This document shows positions 35,391-43,850 of a stretch of DNA of 64,000 bases, piece by piece (position 1 is the first letter of the stretch; each line of letters starts with the position of its first letter). The translations under genes and the position numbers were made by a program. The stretch spans positions 1 through 64,000 of the forward strand of contig NZ_AJQE01000141.1 of the NCBI RefSeq assembly GCF_000261685.1, given 5' to 3'. The stretch is from Bradyrhizobium genomosp. I (2014) (GTDB lineage: Bacteria; Pseudomonadota; Alphaproteobacteria; Rhizobiales; Xanthobacteraceae). Below the pieces are notes generated by a model that saw nothing but the letters and a program-made list of their open reading frames with translations, ran no database searches and was not told where the DNA came from.

Positions 35391-36917
35391 ATGCCTGTCC
35401 TGCTTCCGAAGTCGCGATCGCGCGTGCGCTTCCAGAGCGCCGCCGCGCCCCGCAGGCGCGACCATGCCGTCGTGATCGCCGGCGGCGGTCCAACCGGCTT
35501 GATGCTGGCCGCAGAGCTCGCGCTCGTGCAGGTCGACGTTGCCGTCGTCGAACGACGCCCGAACCAGGCGCTGGTCGAGACGCGCGCCGGCGGATTGCAT
35601 GCGCGCAGCATCGAGATCCTCGATCAGCGCGGCGTTGCGGACCGCTTCCTGCGCGAAGGACAAATCACCCAGCTTGCAGGCTTTGCATGGACGCGACTCG
35701 ATATCAGCGACCTTCCCACCCGACACGCATACGGGCTCGCGCTACGACAGAACCACATCGAGCGCATCCTGGCCGACTGGGTCGCGGAGCTCGCGGTCCC
35801 GATCTATCGCAATAGCGCAGTGACGAGCTTCTCGCAGGACGAGACCGGCGTCGACGTCATCCAGTCCGACGGTGGCACGCTGCGCGCAAAATATCTCGTC
35901 GGCTGCGATGGCGGTCGCAGCGTCGTGCGCAAGGCCGCCGGCATCGAATTCGCCGGCTTCGATCCGACGCTCAGCAATCTCGTGGCCGAGGTCGATATGC
36001 GCGACGAGCCCACCTTGGGCCTCCGTCACGATGCGCTCGGCTTTCACGGCCTCAGCAAGACGGAGAGCGGGCGCGTGCTGGTCGTCCTGACGGAAGCGAC
36101 GCTCGCGCGCACCGGCGCGCCCACCTTGCGCGATCTCGGCGATGCGCTGATCGCCGTGTACGGTACCGACTTCGGACTCCAAAATCCCGCCTGGATATCC
36201 CGCTTCACCGATGCGGCACGGCAGGCCGTGTCCTATCGCAAAGGCCGCGTGCTGCTCGCCGGCGATGCCGCGCATGTCCATCACTCCGTCGGCGGGCAAG
36301 GCCTCAACACCGGCCTGCAGGACGCCGTCAATCTCGGCTGGAAGCTGGCGCTGGTCGTCAAGGGCATTTCGCCCGACAGCCTGCTCGACAGCTATCACGC
36401 CGAGCGCCATCCCGTCGCCGCGCGCGTCCTGCGCAACACCATGGCGCAGATCGCCCTGCTCCGCCGCGGCGACGACGGCCGCAAGGCCGCACGCGACGTC
36501 GTCTCGGAGCTGCTCGGCATGGATGAGCCGCGCAAGCGCTTTGGCGCGATGATGAGCGGCCTCGATATCCGCTATGATCTCGGCGAAGGCCACGCGCTGC
36601 TCGGGAGGCGCATGCCTGATCTCTATCTGACCGTCGACGGACAGAAGCTGAGACTATTCACGCTTCTGCACGGCGCACGCGGCGTGCTGCTCAATTTCGG
36701 CAAGTCCAGTGCCGTCGACATCACACACTGGGCAGATCACATCGAGATGGTCAATGCCGAGTGCGACAGCGCATGGGAACTTCCGGCCATCGGACCGGTC
36801 GCCGCACCAAGCGCGGTGCTGGTGCGGCCCGATGGCCATGTGGCCTGGGTGGGAGACGAGAGCCGATATGGACTGGAGGGCGCATTGACGAAGTGGTTCG
36901 GAGCAGCCGCTACGTAG
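35391..36917 (+). CDS. FAD-dependent aromatic monooxygenase (TfdB/PheA-like)
   Basis: Group A hydroxylase of 508 residues. FAD-binding motif AVVIAGGGPTGLMLAAELAL, DG motif LVGCDGGRSVVRKAAGIEF, GD motif LLAGDAAHVHHSVGGQGLNT and the tail LVRPDGHVAWVGDES typify phenol/resorcinol/polyketide hydroxylases with a thioredoxin-like C-terminal domain. ATG 35391 follows GAGGG; the longer frame from 35241 runs through repeat copy C and is rejected. It stands alone, with repeats on both sides, and probably has its own promoter. Confidence 0.9.
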   Translation: MPVLLPKSRSRVRFQSAAAPRRRDHAVVIAGGGPTGLMLAAELALVQVDVAVVERRPNQALVETRAGGLHARSIEILDQRGVADRFLREGQITQLAGFAWTRLDISDLPTRHAYGLALRQNHIERILADWVAELAVPIYRNSAVTSFSQDETGVDVIQSDGGTLRAKYLVGCDGGRSVVRKAAGIEFAGFDPTLSNLVAEVDMRDEPTLGLRHDALGFHGLSKTESGRVLVVLTEATLARTGAPTLRDLGDALIAVYGTDFGLQNPAWISRFTDAARQAVSYRKGRVLLAGDAAHVHHSVGGQGLNTGLQDAVNLGWKLALVVKGISPDSLLDSYHAERHPVAARVLRNTMAQIALLRRGDDGRKAARDVVSELLGMDEPRKRFGAMMSGLDIRYDLGEGHALLGRRMPDLYLTVDGQKLRLFTLLHGARGVLLNFGKSSAVDITHWADHIEMVNAECDSAWELPAIGPVAAPSAVLVRPDGHVAWVGDESRYGLEGALTKWFGAAAT

Positions 36918-36950
36918 CGCACGAACGTCGCAGCTCTTCAAAATATGAAC

Positions 36951-37030
36951 GCCCGCGGCATCCCGCGGGCTTGATCCAAACTCCTTGGATGATGCCATTC
37001 TGCCAGTGTTTTGCCCGACGTGTCAAACGA
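36951..37030. repeat. Dispersed repeat copy D (hairpin plus tail)
   Basis: GCCCGCGG / CCGCGGGC hairpin (36951-36970), then a tail from 36988 with ATGCCATTCTGCCAGTG and TTTTGCCCGACGTGTCAAACG. It follows the hydroxylase and likely terminates it. Confidence 0.8.
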
Positions 37031-37086
37031 TCGATCTCGAGCAATGAACCTGACCGCAAGTACCGACCGGAAGTCGCTCGTCGACA

Positions 37087-37539
37087 TCAGTGTCTGAACT
37101 CATCAATACAGCAAAACACCAGCAGCCATCCAAAAACATCAGAATTCCTGTAGCGGACCGCAATCCGCTCGCTCGCACTTGCCCAGATCGTGTCGCCGTC
37201 CTTCACCACGTTTCGGTGCTCGATCAGATACACGGAAAGTCCTGCCACCTTGTCGAACAACGCCGGAAGCGCGAGCTTACCGGTCACGAACTCGATCTCT
37301 CGGCCGACGAAGGTGGACAGTCCCATCGTGATCGCACCGATCTTCGCACCTGACCGGAACGGAAGAATGTCGACCCATAGCCTGAAGGGGTAGTCGGGAT
37401 ATGGAGCGAACGACCAGGACGACCTACCGTCTACGTCGCCCAACTCCGGATGTCGGACGTGAAGGACCTTGGCGACTGCTGACATGTCCGGCGTCACCGG
37501 CTTATTCAATAGGACCAAAGCGACAGGCGATTTACTCAT
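37087..37539 (-). CDS. Hypothetical protein (DUF4261-like)
   Basis: A 150-residue soluble protein. It begins MSKSPVALVLLNKPVTPDMS and contains YPFRLWVDILPFRSGAKIGA and VKDGDTIWASASERIAVRYR. The pattern of an N-terminal VLL strand, a tryptophan/proline core and a later V-K-D-G-D turn recalls DUF4261-type proteins, but the match is only by eye. ATG 37539 is chosen over an adjacent TTG. Confidence 0.6.
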   Translation of the reverse strand: MSKSPVALVLLNKPVTPDMSAVAKVLHVRHPELGDVDGRSSWSFAPYPDYPFRLWVDILPFRSGAKIGAITMGLSTFVGREIEFVTGKLALPALFDKVAGLSVYLIEHRNVVKDGDTIWASASERIAVRYRNSDVFGWLLVFCCIDEFRH

Positions 37540-38068
37540 CAACTACCCGCAGAAAATTCCAGCGTGAGGCTCCGGCTCTTCGCTCACTCCGGCTCTTCGC
37601 TTAAAGGTCGGTACATAGGCACTCATTAGAGAGAACATGGTCAACCGTTGCGTCTCGCGCAAGCGAGCGCACGATGGCTCTAGGTCTCGGACTGATGCAG
37701 CAATCGAAGCGAAGACGCGTGTGCTGAGCACCAAGTGTGGGGTGGAGGTCGAGCAGGACGCCATACCGCGAGCGCGTTCGACAATAGCGGGCATTCGCCA
37801 TGACGGGCCGAACGCCTTCAATCAATTCCCGGCTTCAATCCGGCCCCAATGTTCAAAAGTGAACTCAGGAATTGCGACGCAGCAAGGTGAGTAAGTGGCT
37901 CAAACGGCTGGACTTGCGCCTGAAAATTTAATCCGCGCAACATATCAAATGATGTGACTCGCCGCCGCCAGAGGCATAAGGTCGACCGATCATCGCAGGG
38001 CCCGTGGCATTCATCGGTGATGAGAACGCCAGTTGCGCTCCCGCCCACCTCCAACGAGGAGCAGCGCC
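37540..38068. other. Intergenic stretch without convincing genes
   Basis: About 530 bases. The only structure seen is a 15-base direct repeat CTCCGGCTCTTCGCT at 37570-37584 and 37587-37601. Open frames here lack ribosome-binding sites and protein-like composition. Confidence 0.5.
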
Positions 38069-38269
38069 ATGCTGAAGCGGCGTCGTTTCAAACAGAGCAC
38101 GACACTGAACGAAAGACTCGCGGACGAGGCCGCTCGCTGCCGCGAGGAGGCGCGCACGTTGGCGCCGGGGCATCGCCGCGAGATGTTGCTGCGCCAGGCG
38201 CGGCAGGACGAGACGGCCATCCAGATCGAGGCCTGGCTGCGTTCGCCCGGCCTGAGGGCGCCGACATGA
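38069..38269 (+). CDS. Small basic hypothetical protein
   Basis: A 66-residue helical protein (MLKRRRFKQSTTLNERLADE, then CREEARTLAPGHRREMLLRQ). GAGGA lies nine bases before the ATG. The stop overlaps the next start (ATGA), so the two small genes are co-translated. This kind of protein is common in Bradyrhizobium. Function is unknown. Confidence 0.75.
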   Translation: MLKRRRFKQSTTLNERLADEAARCREEARTLAPGHRREMLLRQARQDETAIQIEAWLRSPGLRAPT

Positions 38270-38493
38270 CGCAGCAATATCGCGCTTATCTCGTCGGCGA
38301 GAACGGTGTCTTCCGCTCCGCCGAAGCGTTCGAAGCCCCGTCCGATTCCTCCGCCTTGACCTACGCGCGGCAGTTCACGCGTCACGGCAAAGTCGAGCTT
38401 TGGCAGCTCGGCCGAAAGATCGCCGTGCTGGAGTCCGAGCAGTCCCGGCCGCCGCTTCCCGAGCGATCCCGACCGACACTGACGCGTCAATGA
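38266..38493 (+). CDS. Small hypothetical protein
   Basis: A 75-residue protein (MTQQYRAYLVGENGVFRSAE, then FTRHGKVELWQLGRKIAVLE). It is coupled to the preceding gene through an ATGA overlap and converges with the broken DUF6894 gene, overlapping its end by seven bases. Function is unknown. Confidence 0.75.
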   Translation: MTQQYRAYLVGENGVFRSAEAFEAPSDSSALTYARQFTRHGKVELWQLGRKIAVLESEQSRPPLPERSRPTLTRQ

Positions 38494-38755
38494 TCGCGTG
38501 AGCGCGATCGCGACGTGAGATCTTCGATCTCGACGTAGAACGTCACCTGCATGACGGGACCGCCGGCGTCGCGAACGTTGATCACCATCTCCTGCCGGTC
38601 ACCGGTGAGCGGCGCGGAGAGCACCGCATCGCGCGCCATTTCGGCGACCGACCTGGCGGCCTCGGCCTGAACCGCGCGTGCCCGGACGATTCCAGTCCTT
38701 CCTCGTCCAGCGCAATTCCGTTGTCATCGCGAAGGTCGGAGTCATATCGGGGCAT
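38487..38755 (-). pseudogene. Frameshifted DUF6894-type protein
   Basis: The N-terminal frame reads MPRYDSDLRDDNGIALDEEG, the hallmark of DUF6894 proteins. In a different frame the rest follows: RAVQAEAARSVAEMARDAVL, then EMVINVRDAGGPVMQVTFYV. The break is near 38680-38695, so a single indel separates the two halves. Intact members are about 80-90 residues, matching the combined length. Confidence 0.75.
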
Positions 38756-38899
38756 TGCGGCATCCTTTGCCGCAACAGCTCAGGGAGCGAACAAAGGTTT
38801 CCAGCCGGACGGAGGAATTCCGTCGATATCAACGGGGTCCGGGAACGCGGCACGGAGCCGCGATCCGGGCGGTGTGCGCGAGCTTACTCCTGCGCGAGC

Positions 38900-39148
38900 C
38901 TACTCCTCCGCGAGCTTGCGCTCGATATAGGCATCCACCGTCTCGGCGAACGAGCGCTGCACGCCGACCGCGACATCGTGCTGGTCGAGTGCGTCGCGCT
39001 GGAGCACGCGCAGGCCGCGGCCACGGGCGCTGAGCGGCGACGTGTTCAAAAACTGATCGATGGCGCCCTTGGCAAGGGGAATGGCCTTGGGATCGCCCCT
39101 GGCGATCAGGAGCCGCAACAGGCTCTGGCATTCGGCCAATCCGGGCAT
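38900..39148 (-). CDS. Small hypothetical protein
   Basis: An 82-residue protein (MPGLAECQSLLRLLIARGDP, then GAIDQFLNTSPLSARGRGLR) with a charged C-terminus. GAGAGG precedes ATG 39148. It follows a 34-residue frame by eight bases. No family is recognised. Confidence 0.6.
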   Translation of the reverse strand: MPGLAECQSLLRLLIARGDPKAIPLAKGAIDQFLNTSPLSARGRGLRVLQRDALDQHDVAVGVQRSFAETVDAYIERKLAEE

Positions 39149-39156
39149 GGCCTCTC

Positions 39157-39261
39157 TCACCTTTGCTGCGATTTCGGCTTCGGCCGCTTGACCGGCTGGG
39201 CGTGGGTGCCGAACAGCGCCAGCAAGAACGCGACTTCTTCCTTCGAACCGATCTGGATCAT
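39157..39261 (-). CDS. 34-residue peptide
   Basis: MIQIGSKEEVAFLLALFGTH followed by a Pro/Lys-rich tail. It is in an operon-like position eight bases before the 82-residue gene, so it may be a leader or a separate small protein. Only the context and composition support it. Confidence 0.4.
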   Translation of the reverse strand: MIQIGSKEEVAFLLALFGTHAQPVKRPKPKSQQR

Positions 39262-39652
39262 GATTGTCTCTCCTGTTCGCTCCATTGGTCGAAGGCCCGA
39301 GCCGAGCAGTTCGAGACAATCGGGTTTCAGCACTGTTTCAGGGTTTCAGGCGTGTTTCGTCAGGTCATCCGCATCGCCCCGCCTGCTTCCATCGCGGCCT
39401 TGCCTGGCCGACCGGTCGCAGCCCGAGAATACAGCGGCTCGCCTCTTCAGAATCAAAGCCCGCGACGGATTGCTCCGCGCGGGCTTTCATCGATCGATCG
39501 CCTGCGCCGAGCCCGTGACGGAAGGCGACGGAGCCCGTGGCACGCTCCACAGCGCCTTCCTGTCTCAGTGCCTGTGACCGGTCAGGTGGACGCCGCTGCC
39601 GAGAACGATCACATCCCGGAGCGGCCCAAGGCAAAGAACAGGTCTCGTTCTC
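39262..39652. other. Intergenic stretch with a bidirectional terminator
   Basis: About 390 bases. A terminator-like hairpin is present at 39455-39487. No gene could be supported elsewhere in the stretch. Confidence 0.5.
39455..39487. terminator. Bidirectional terminator hairpin
   Basis: AAAGCCCGCG and CGCGGGCTTT form a perfect ten-base stem with A/T ends on both sides. The sequence between them (ACGGATTGCTC) is like the loop of repeat copies A and B, so it is related to that family but lacks the tail. Confidence 0.7.
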
Positions 39653-39880
39653 TTAGTGCGAGGTGCAGACCTTGACGGTCTTTATGCCGGCCTCGGCTTC
39701 CGCCCTGGTCTTGTACACGGTATCACCACTCACCACCGTCGTTTCCGTGGTGGTGGGCTTCGACTCCGTGATGGTGCACTTCTTGGTCTTGACGTCCTGC
39801 ACCACGTAGAACGATTGCGCGAACGCGGGAGCCGCAACTGACGTCAGCACGGCAGCGGCAACAATTGCTTTGATATTCAT
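39653..39880 (-). CDS. Small periplasmic protein
   Basis: A 75-residue protein with signal peptide MNIKAIVAAAVLTSVAAPAF (cleavage after AFAQ) and a mature part SFYVVQDVKTKKCTITESKP ending in VKVCTSH. Two Cys may form a disulfide. ATG 39880 is preceded by GAGGA. Homologous small secreted proteins are common in Bradyrhizobium. Function is unknown. Confidence 0.8.
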   Translation of the reverse strand: MNIKAIVAAAVLTSVAAPAFAQSFYVVQDVKTKKCTITESKPTTTETTVVSGDTVYKTRAEAEAGIKTVKVCTSH

Positions 39881-40010
39881 CGTGTCCTCCTCCAGGAGCC
39901 TGGTCATCCAGGCCTTCTACAAACATCACAGATTGCCACTTGTTCCCGGTCATGCAGCCGAACCAACTCCTACGGGCTGCGTTGGTGGGCAACGCAAACA
40001 GGAGGCTTCG

Positions 40011-40208
40011 ATGATGGACGTGCGGCTTGCGACGACTTCTCTGGCGATGCTGGTTGCACTGGCGGCCGTCGCACAGGCCGAGCCAGTCAAGGATCAAGCT
40101 GCGCCCGCCGTTCAAAGCTCCGCCGAAGCTCGCCCCATTCGCGTGATACTTCCAGCGCCTTGGGAGCCCACCAGGAGTCAGGGCGAAGCTGTGCAGCCTT
40201 CGAAGTAG
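40011..40208 (+). CDS. Small secreted protein
   Basis: A 65-residue protein with signal peptide (MDVRLATTSLAMLVALAAVA, cleavage after AQAE) and a Pro-rich mature part. GGAGG precedes ATG 40011, with ATG 40014 as alternative. Function is unknown. Confidence 0.7.
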   Translation: MMDVRLATTSLAMLVALAAVAQAEPVKDQAAPAVQSSAEARPIRVILPAPWEPTRSQGEAVQPSK

Positions 40209-40367
40209 CAGACGCCGGGACGAATGCCCTGCGGCCGAAGAGCGACGTTCGCAGCTCGCCCAACGCTGCCGCGACAAAAGAGGCGCAGCAAACTCGTTCA
40301 AAACGAAAGCAACCAATTCGAATCTGACTTGTTGTCGCCGGCACATTCACTTGCTGGAGGACAAAGC

Positions 40368-40688
40368 ATGTCACGTCTAACTCTGCTGGCCGCAACGTTG
40401 TTGCTGCTGGGCTCGGTGCCTGCAGGCGCCCAATCGCAGCCGGCGCAAAGCGGGCCGGGAAACAACGCAGTCAACAGCTCCGACCAGAACAACTCCAACG
40501 CACCGGTCGCGGGCCGCAACAGCTTCACCGAGGGCCAGGCGAAATCGCGGATCGAGGACGCGGGCTATTCCAACGTCTCCGGCCTGCAGAAGGACAACGA
40601 GGGCGTCTGGCGCGGCAAGGCCGACAAGGCCGGCACCAAGACCGACGTCAGCGTCGACTTCCAGGGCAACGTCAATCCCGCCAAGTAA
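40368..40688 (+). CDS. Secreted PepSY-like protein
   Basis: A 106-residue protein with signal peptide MSRLTLLAATLLLLGSVPAG and an Asn/Ser-rich linker. A PepSY-like domain follows: FTEGQAKSRIEDAGYSNVSG, then DVSVDFQGNVNPAK. GGAGGA precedes the ATG. It is 12 bases before the stress-protein gene and probably co-transcribed with it. It likely acts in the periplasm. Confidence 0.8.
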   Translation: MSRLTLLAATLLLLGSVPAGAQSQPAQSGPGNNAVNSSDQNNSNAPVAGRNSFTEGQAKSRIEDAGYSNVSGLQKDNEGVWRGKADKAGTKTDVSVDFQGNVNPAK

Positions 40689-40700
40689 GGAGATCCAGAC

Positions 40701-41339
40701 ATGACGACCACCATCTCTCGCCTGTACGACAACTATGCCGACGCCGAGCGTGCAGTGACGCGGCTGGAGAGCGCCGGCGTGCCGCACTCCGACATCAGCA
40801 TCGTCGCCAACAATTCGGACGATTGGTACGGCACCTCGCGCGGCAAGGCCGGCGGCAAGGTCGACCGTGACCGCGACGGCGTGGACGACCGCGCCGAAGG
40901 TGCCGGAACGGGCGCCGGCATCGGCGCCGGGCTTGGCGGCGCGGCAGGCCTGCTCGCCGGACTCGGCCTGCTGGCCATCCCCGGTCTCGGCCCGGTGGTC
41001 GCGGCAGGATGGCTCGCCTCGACCGCCGTCGGCGCCGCAGCCGGCGCGGCCACCGGCGGGATCGTCGGCGCCCTGACGGAGGCAGGCGTCTCCAGGGAAG
41101 ACGCCTCGCGTTATGCCGAGGGTGTCCGCCGCGGCGGCACGCTGGTGTCGGCGAAGGTGCCCGACCAGGACCGCGCACGCCTCGATGCGCTTCTGCACGA
41201 GAACTCCGTGAACCTCGGGGAGCGCAGCGTCGCCTGGCAGAAATCCGGCTGGAGCGACTTCGACGCCGCAAGCCCGCCGCTGTCTCCGGAGGATATCGGC
41301 CGCGAGCGCGAGCTGTATGGCGTCGGCACGCGGCGATAG
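40701..41339 (+). CDS. General stress protein-like protein with glycine-zipper membrane segment
   Basis: A 212-residue protein. The N-terminal domain (YDNYADAERAVTRLESAGVP, SDISIVANNSD) is ferredoxin-like and typical of the 17M-type stress proteins. A long Gly/Ala-rich hydrophobic part follows (GAGLGGAAGLLAGLGLLAIP, then VGAAAGAATGGIVGALTEAG), and a second alpha-beta repeat comes after it (RGGTLVSAKVPDQDRARLDA). Probably membrane-associated and induced by stress. Confidence 0.8.
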   Translation: MTTTISRLYDNYADAERAVTRLESAGVPHSDISIVANNSDDWYGTSRGKAGGKVDRDRDGVDDRAEGAGTGAGIGAGLGGAAGLLAGLGLLAIPGLGPVVAAGWLASTAVGAAAGAATGGIVGALTEAGVSREDASRYAEGVRRGGTLVSAKVPDQDRARLDALLHENSVNLGERSVAWQKSGWSDFDAASPPLSPEDIGRERELYGVGTRR

Positions 41340-41396
41340 GTCGCCAGGCGCCGCGACGACAAGGGCACTCCACGACAAGTTTGCCCCACGACAAGA

Positions 41397-41420
41397 GGCC
41401 CCGCGATGCGGGGCCTTTTT
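41397..41420 (+). terminator. Rho-independent terminator
   Basis: GGCCCCGC, GAT, GCGGGGCC and then TTTTT: a perfect eight-base stem with T-run, 57 bases after the stress-protein stop. Confidence 0.9.
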
Positions 41421-41463
41421 GATGTCGAACGCCGGTCACGATCGCGACGCCGGCACTCACCTA

Positions 41464-41502
41464 TGGTGTCATCCTGCCAGTGTTTTTCCGGATGGATCAA
41501 AC
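41464..41502. repeat. Dispersed repeat copy E (divergent tail)
   Basis: ATCCTGCCAGTGTTTTTCCG followed by GATGGATCAAAC. The tail core differs (TTTTTCCGGATGGATCAA) but aligns with the family. Confidence 0.6.
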
Positions 41503-41599
41503 TTTATCTCAAATGCAGCAAAGCGGATTCGGCGAAACGAAATCTCTTCGCACCATGCTGGGACATGTCGCCTGGACGGGGCAAGCCGGGAGATCGTCA

Positions 41600-41785
41600 A
41601 TGTACTACGTCGCCGCTGCGTTGCTGGTGCTGTCGGGACTGTTCTATTCCGCGAGCCGTCATGAGCTCGGCCAATTCGGAGCAGACGTGTGCAGCTATGG
41701 CGGCACGTTCTGCGACAATCCGGTGGTCCTCTTCACCGGCGCCGCGCTGGCCGCCGCCTGGGGCATGTTCGTCAGCGTGAAGTAG
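41600..41785 (+). CDS. Small membrane protein
   Basis: A 61-residue protein with two hydrophobic segments (MYYVAAALLVLSGLFYSASR and VVLFTGAALAAAWGMFVSVK) and a Cys pair in VCSYGGTFCDNP on the non-cytoplasmic loop. It stands alone between repeat copies E and F. Function is unknown. Confidence 0.7.
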   Translation: MYYVAAALLVLSGLFYSASRHELGQFGADVCSYGGTFCDNPVVLFTGAALAAAWGMFVSVK

Positions 41786-41874
41786 GTCGCGCGCGCAACA
41801 CCTTCGTCCCGGCATCCACGATCCGCCTGGGGACGCGAAGCTCGCGGACGACGCCGAGATCGGGAATTGCGGGA

Positions 41875-41918
41875 TGATGGCAATCTACACCTGTTTTGCC
41901 CGACGGATCAAGCAGGAT
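41875..41918. repeat. Dispersed repeat copy F
   Basis: GATGATGGCAATCTACACCTG followed by TTTTGCCCGACGGATCAAGC, just upstream of the NRAMP-like gene. Confidence 0.65.
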
Positions 41919-42018
41919 TAGCATTATCAGAAACGAGTTGCCGGCCTGGCGGCGGGAACTTATGTTTCCTCGTTTGCATTGCCAAGAAGCCGCCTGCACC
42001 TTGACCGAGATCCCCTTC

Positions 42019-43305
42019 ATGAGCGACCGAGCCCTCACCCCGTCGAAATCCGCGCCGACGCTGTTGCAGAGATTGGGACCGGGCCTCGTCACCGGAGCTG
42101 CCGACGACGATCCCTCGGGCATCGCCACCTATTCGCAGGCCGGCGCGCAATTCGGCTATGGCCTGCTGTGGACCGTGTTTCTGACCACGCCGTTCATGAT
42201 CGCGATCCAGCTCGTCAGCGCGCAGATCGGCCGCGTCACCGGCAAGGGGCTCGCCGCCAACGTCATGCAGGTCGCGCCGCGCTGGGCGGTTCTGACGCTG
42301 ATCGCCATGCTCGTTGCCGCAAACACGTTCAACATCGCCGCCGACATCGCCGCGATGGCTCAGGCGCTCTCGCTCGTCATCGGCGGGCTCAACCACGAAC
42401 ACGCGCTGATCTTCGCGGCCGGCTCGACCCTGCTCCAGGTGTTCCTGCCCTACCGTCGCTATTCGCCGGTGCTGAAATTCCTCACGCTGGCGCTGTTCGC
42501 CTATGTCGCGACCGCCTTCACCGTCAATATCCCGTGGAGCACGGCGCTGCTCGCTGCGGTGTGGCCGAAGGCGAACGTCAGCGCCCAGTATTTCATGATG
42601 GTCGTCGCCGTGCTAGGCACCACCATCAGCCCTTATCTGTTCTTCTGGCAGGCCTCGCAGGAGGTCGAGGAAATGAACCAGGGCAAGCATGACAAGCCGC
42701 TTCGCGAGCTCAAGCGCGGCGGCAATCCGGAGCTCGCGCGCATCAGGGCTGACACCATCTCCGGCATGCTGCTGTCCAACGGCATCGCCTTCTTCATCAT
42801 CCTCACCACGGCCTCAGTCCTTCATGCCAACGGCGTCACCAACATCAATTCGGCAACGGAAGCGGCCGAAGCGCTGCGGCCGCTCGCTGGGGATTTCACC
42901 TTCGCCCTGTTTGCGATCGGCATCATCGGCACGGGCCTGCTCGCCATCCCGGTGCTGGCGGGCTCGGCCGCTTACGGCGTTGCGGAGATCTTCGGCTGGC
43001 GTGCCACGCTGGAGGCGAAGCCCGACGAAGCGGTCGGCTTCTACACCATCATCGCGGCGGCGACCCTCATCGGCTTCGGCCTCGGCTTCACCGGGATCGA
43101 CTCGATCCACATGCTGGTGTGGAGCGCGGTGCTCAACGGCATCGTCGCCGTCCCCATCATGGCAACGATGATGCTGATCGTATCGAGCCGCGCGATCATG
43201 GGCCGCTTCAGGGCCCGCTCCTGGCTGATCGCGCTGGGTTGGCTCGGCACCGCGCTGATGGCGCTGGCCGTCCTCGCTCTGCTCGGCTCGTCGGTAATTG
43301 GCTGA
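42019..43305 (+). CDS. NRAMP-family metal ion transporter with non-canonical site residues
   Basis: Inner-membrane transporter of 428 residues with about eleven hydrophobic segments. The first helix reads GPGLVTGAADDDPSGIATYS, where classical NRAMPs have DPGN. The sixth-helix region reads GTTISPYLFFWQASQEVEE where MPHN is expected. The metal-selecting Met is therefore absent. Import of a divalent cation is likely, but manganese/iron specificity cannot be assumed. ATG 42019 is chosen; the frame is open upstream to 41896 across repeat copy F. Confidence 0.88.
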   Translation: MSDRALTPSKSAPTLLQRLGPGLVTGAADDDPSGIATYSQAGAQFGYGLLWTVFLTTPFMIAIQLVSAQIGRVTGKGLAANVMQVAPRWAVLTLIAMLVAANTFNIAADIAAMAQALSLVIGGLNHEHALIFAAGSTLLQVFLPYRRYSPVLKFLTLALFAYVATAFTVNIPWSTALLAAVWPKANVSAQYFMMVVAVLGTTISPYLFFWQASQEVEEMNQGKHDKPLRELKRGGNPELARIRADTISGMLLSNGIAFFIILTTASVLHANGVTNINSATEAAEALRPLAGDFTFALFAIGIIGTGLLAIPVLAGSAAYGVAEIFGWRATLEAKPDEAVGFYTIIAAATLIGFGLGFTGIDSIHMLVWSAVLNGIVAVPIMATMMLIVSSRAIMGRFRARSWLIALGWLGTALMALAVLALLGSSVIG

Positions 43306-43389
43306 CGAGAGCCGCGCACCATCTCCGCGCGCTCATCCGCCGAAGACGAGCGGGGGTCTTCTTAATTGCCACCGCAGCAGCTGACGAGG

Positions 43390-43674
43390 CTATGGCGTCA
43401 CGGGATTGACGATCGGGGACGTCTTGGGCCCCGGCCGCGCCGGCTCGATCGGGGACTTCGGTTTGGTCGGGAGCACCTCGGCGCCGGCGGCCCGTGCCGC
43501 TTCTCCCGTGGTCGCATACATCGCAACATGGGCCGGCTGGGACTTGGCACGGCTCCAGGGCCCGTGGTCGACGATCAGCATCGCCGCAATCGTCACACCC
43601 GCGACGATCAGCGCGATCACGCCGGGATGGCGGAGGGCAGTGGTGATGGAGTTCGCGAAACGACCATTTGTCAT
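43390..43674 (-). CDS. Single-pass membrane hypothetical protein
   Basis: A 94-residue protein with one transmembrane helix (HPGVIALIVAGVTIAAMLIV) near the N-terminus and a Pro-rich tail ending KTSPIVNPVTP. It converges with the NRAMP-like gene. Function is unknown. Confidence 0.65.
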   Translation of the reverse strand: MTNGRFANSITTALRHPGVIALIVAGVTIAAMLIVDHGPWSRAKSQPAHVAMYATTGEAARAAGAEVLPTKPKSPIEPARPGPKTSPIVNPVTP

Positions 43675-43850
43675 CGAAGGATCCGCTATTGTCCCTATCG
43701 CAGGTTAATTCAATTGCGCCCCAGCCGGTTCCCCGCTTCGACTAAGCAAGTTCCAGGCCAACCCGGATTACGTGCTGTTGCGGCCGAATTCTGCGCCGGG
43801 AACACGCCTACGACCGCTGCGCCTTCAGCGGACGAATGCCGTCTGCCTAA

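Noticed and set aside
37570-37601. Two direct CTCCGGCTCTTCGCT repeats considered as a short CRISPR-like or iteron array
   Set aside because: Only two units separated by two bases, without spacers or an origin context; more likely a local slip duplication.
40377-41378. 333-codon open frame opposite the PepSY and stress-protein genes
   Set aside because: The plus-strand genes have signal peptides, ribosome-binding sites and a terminator; the reverse frame has none.
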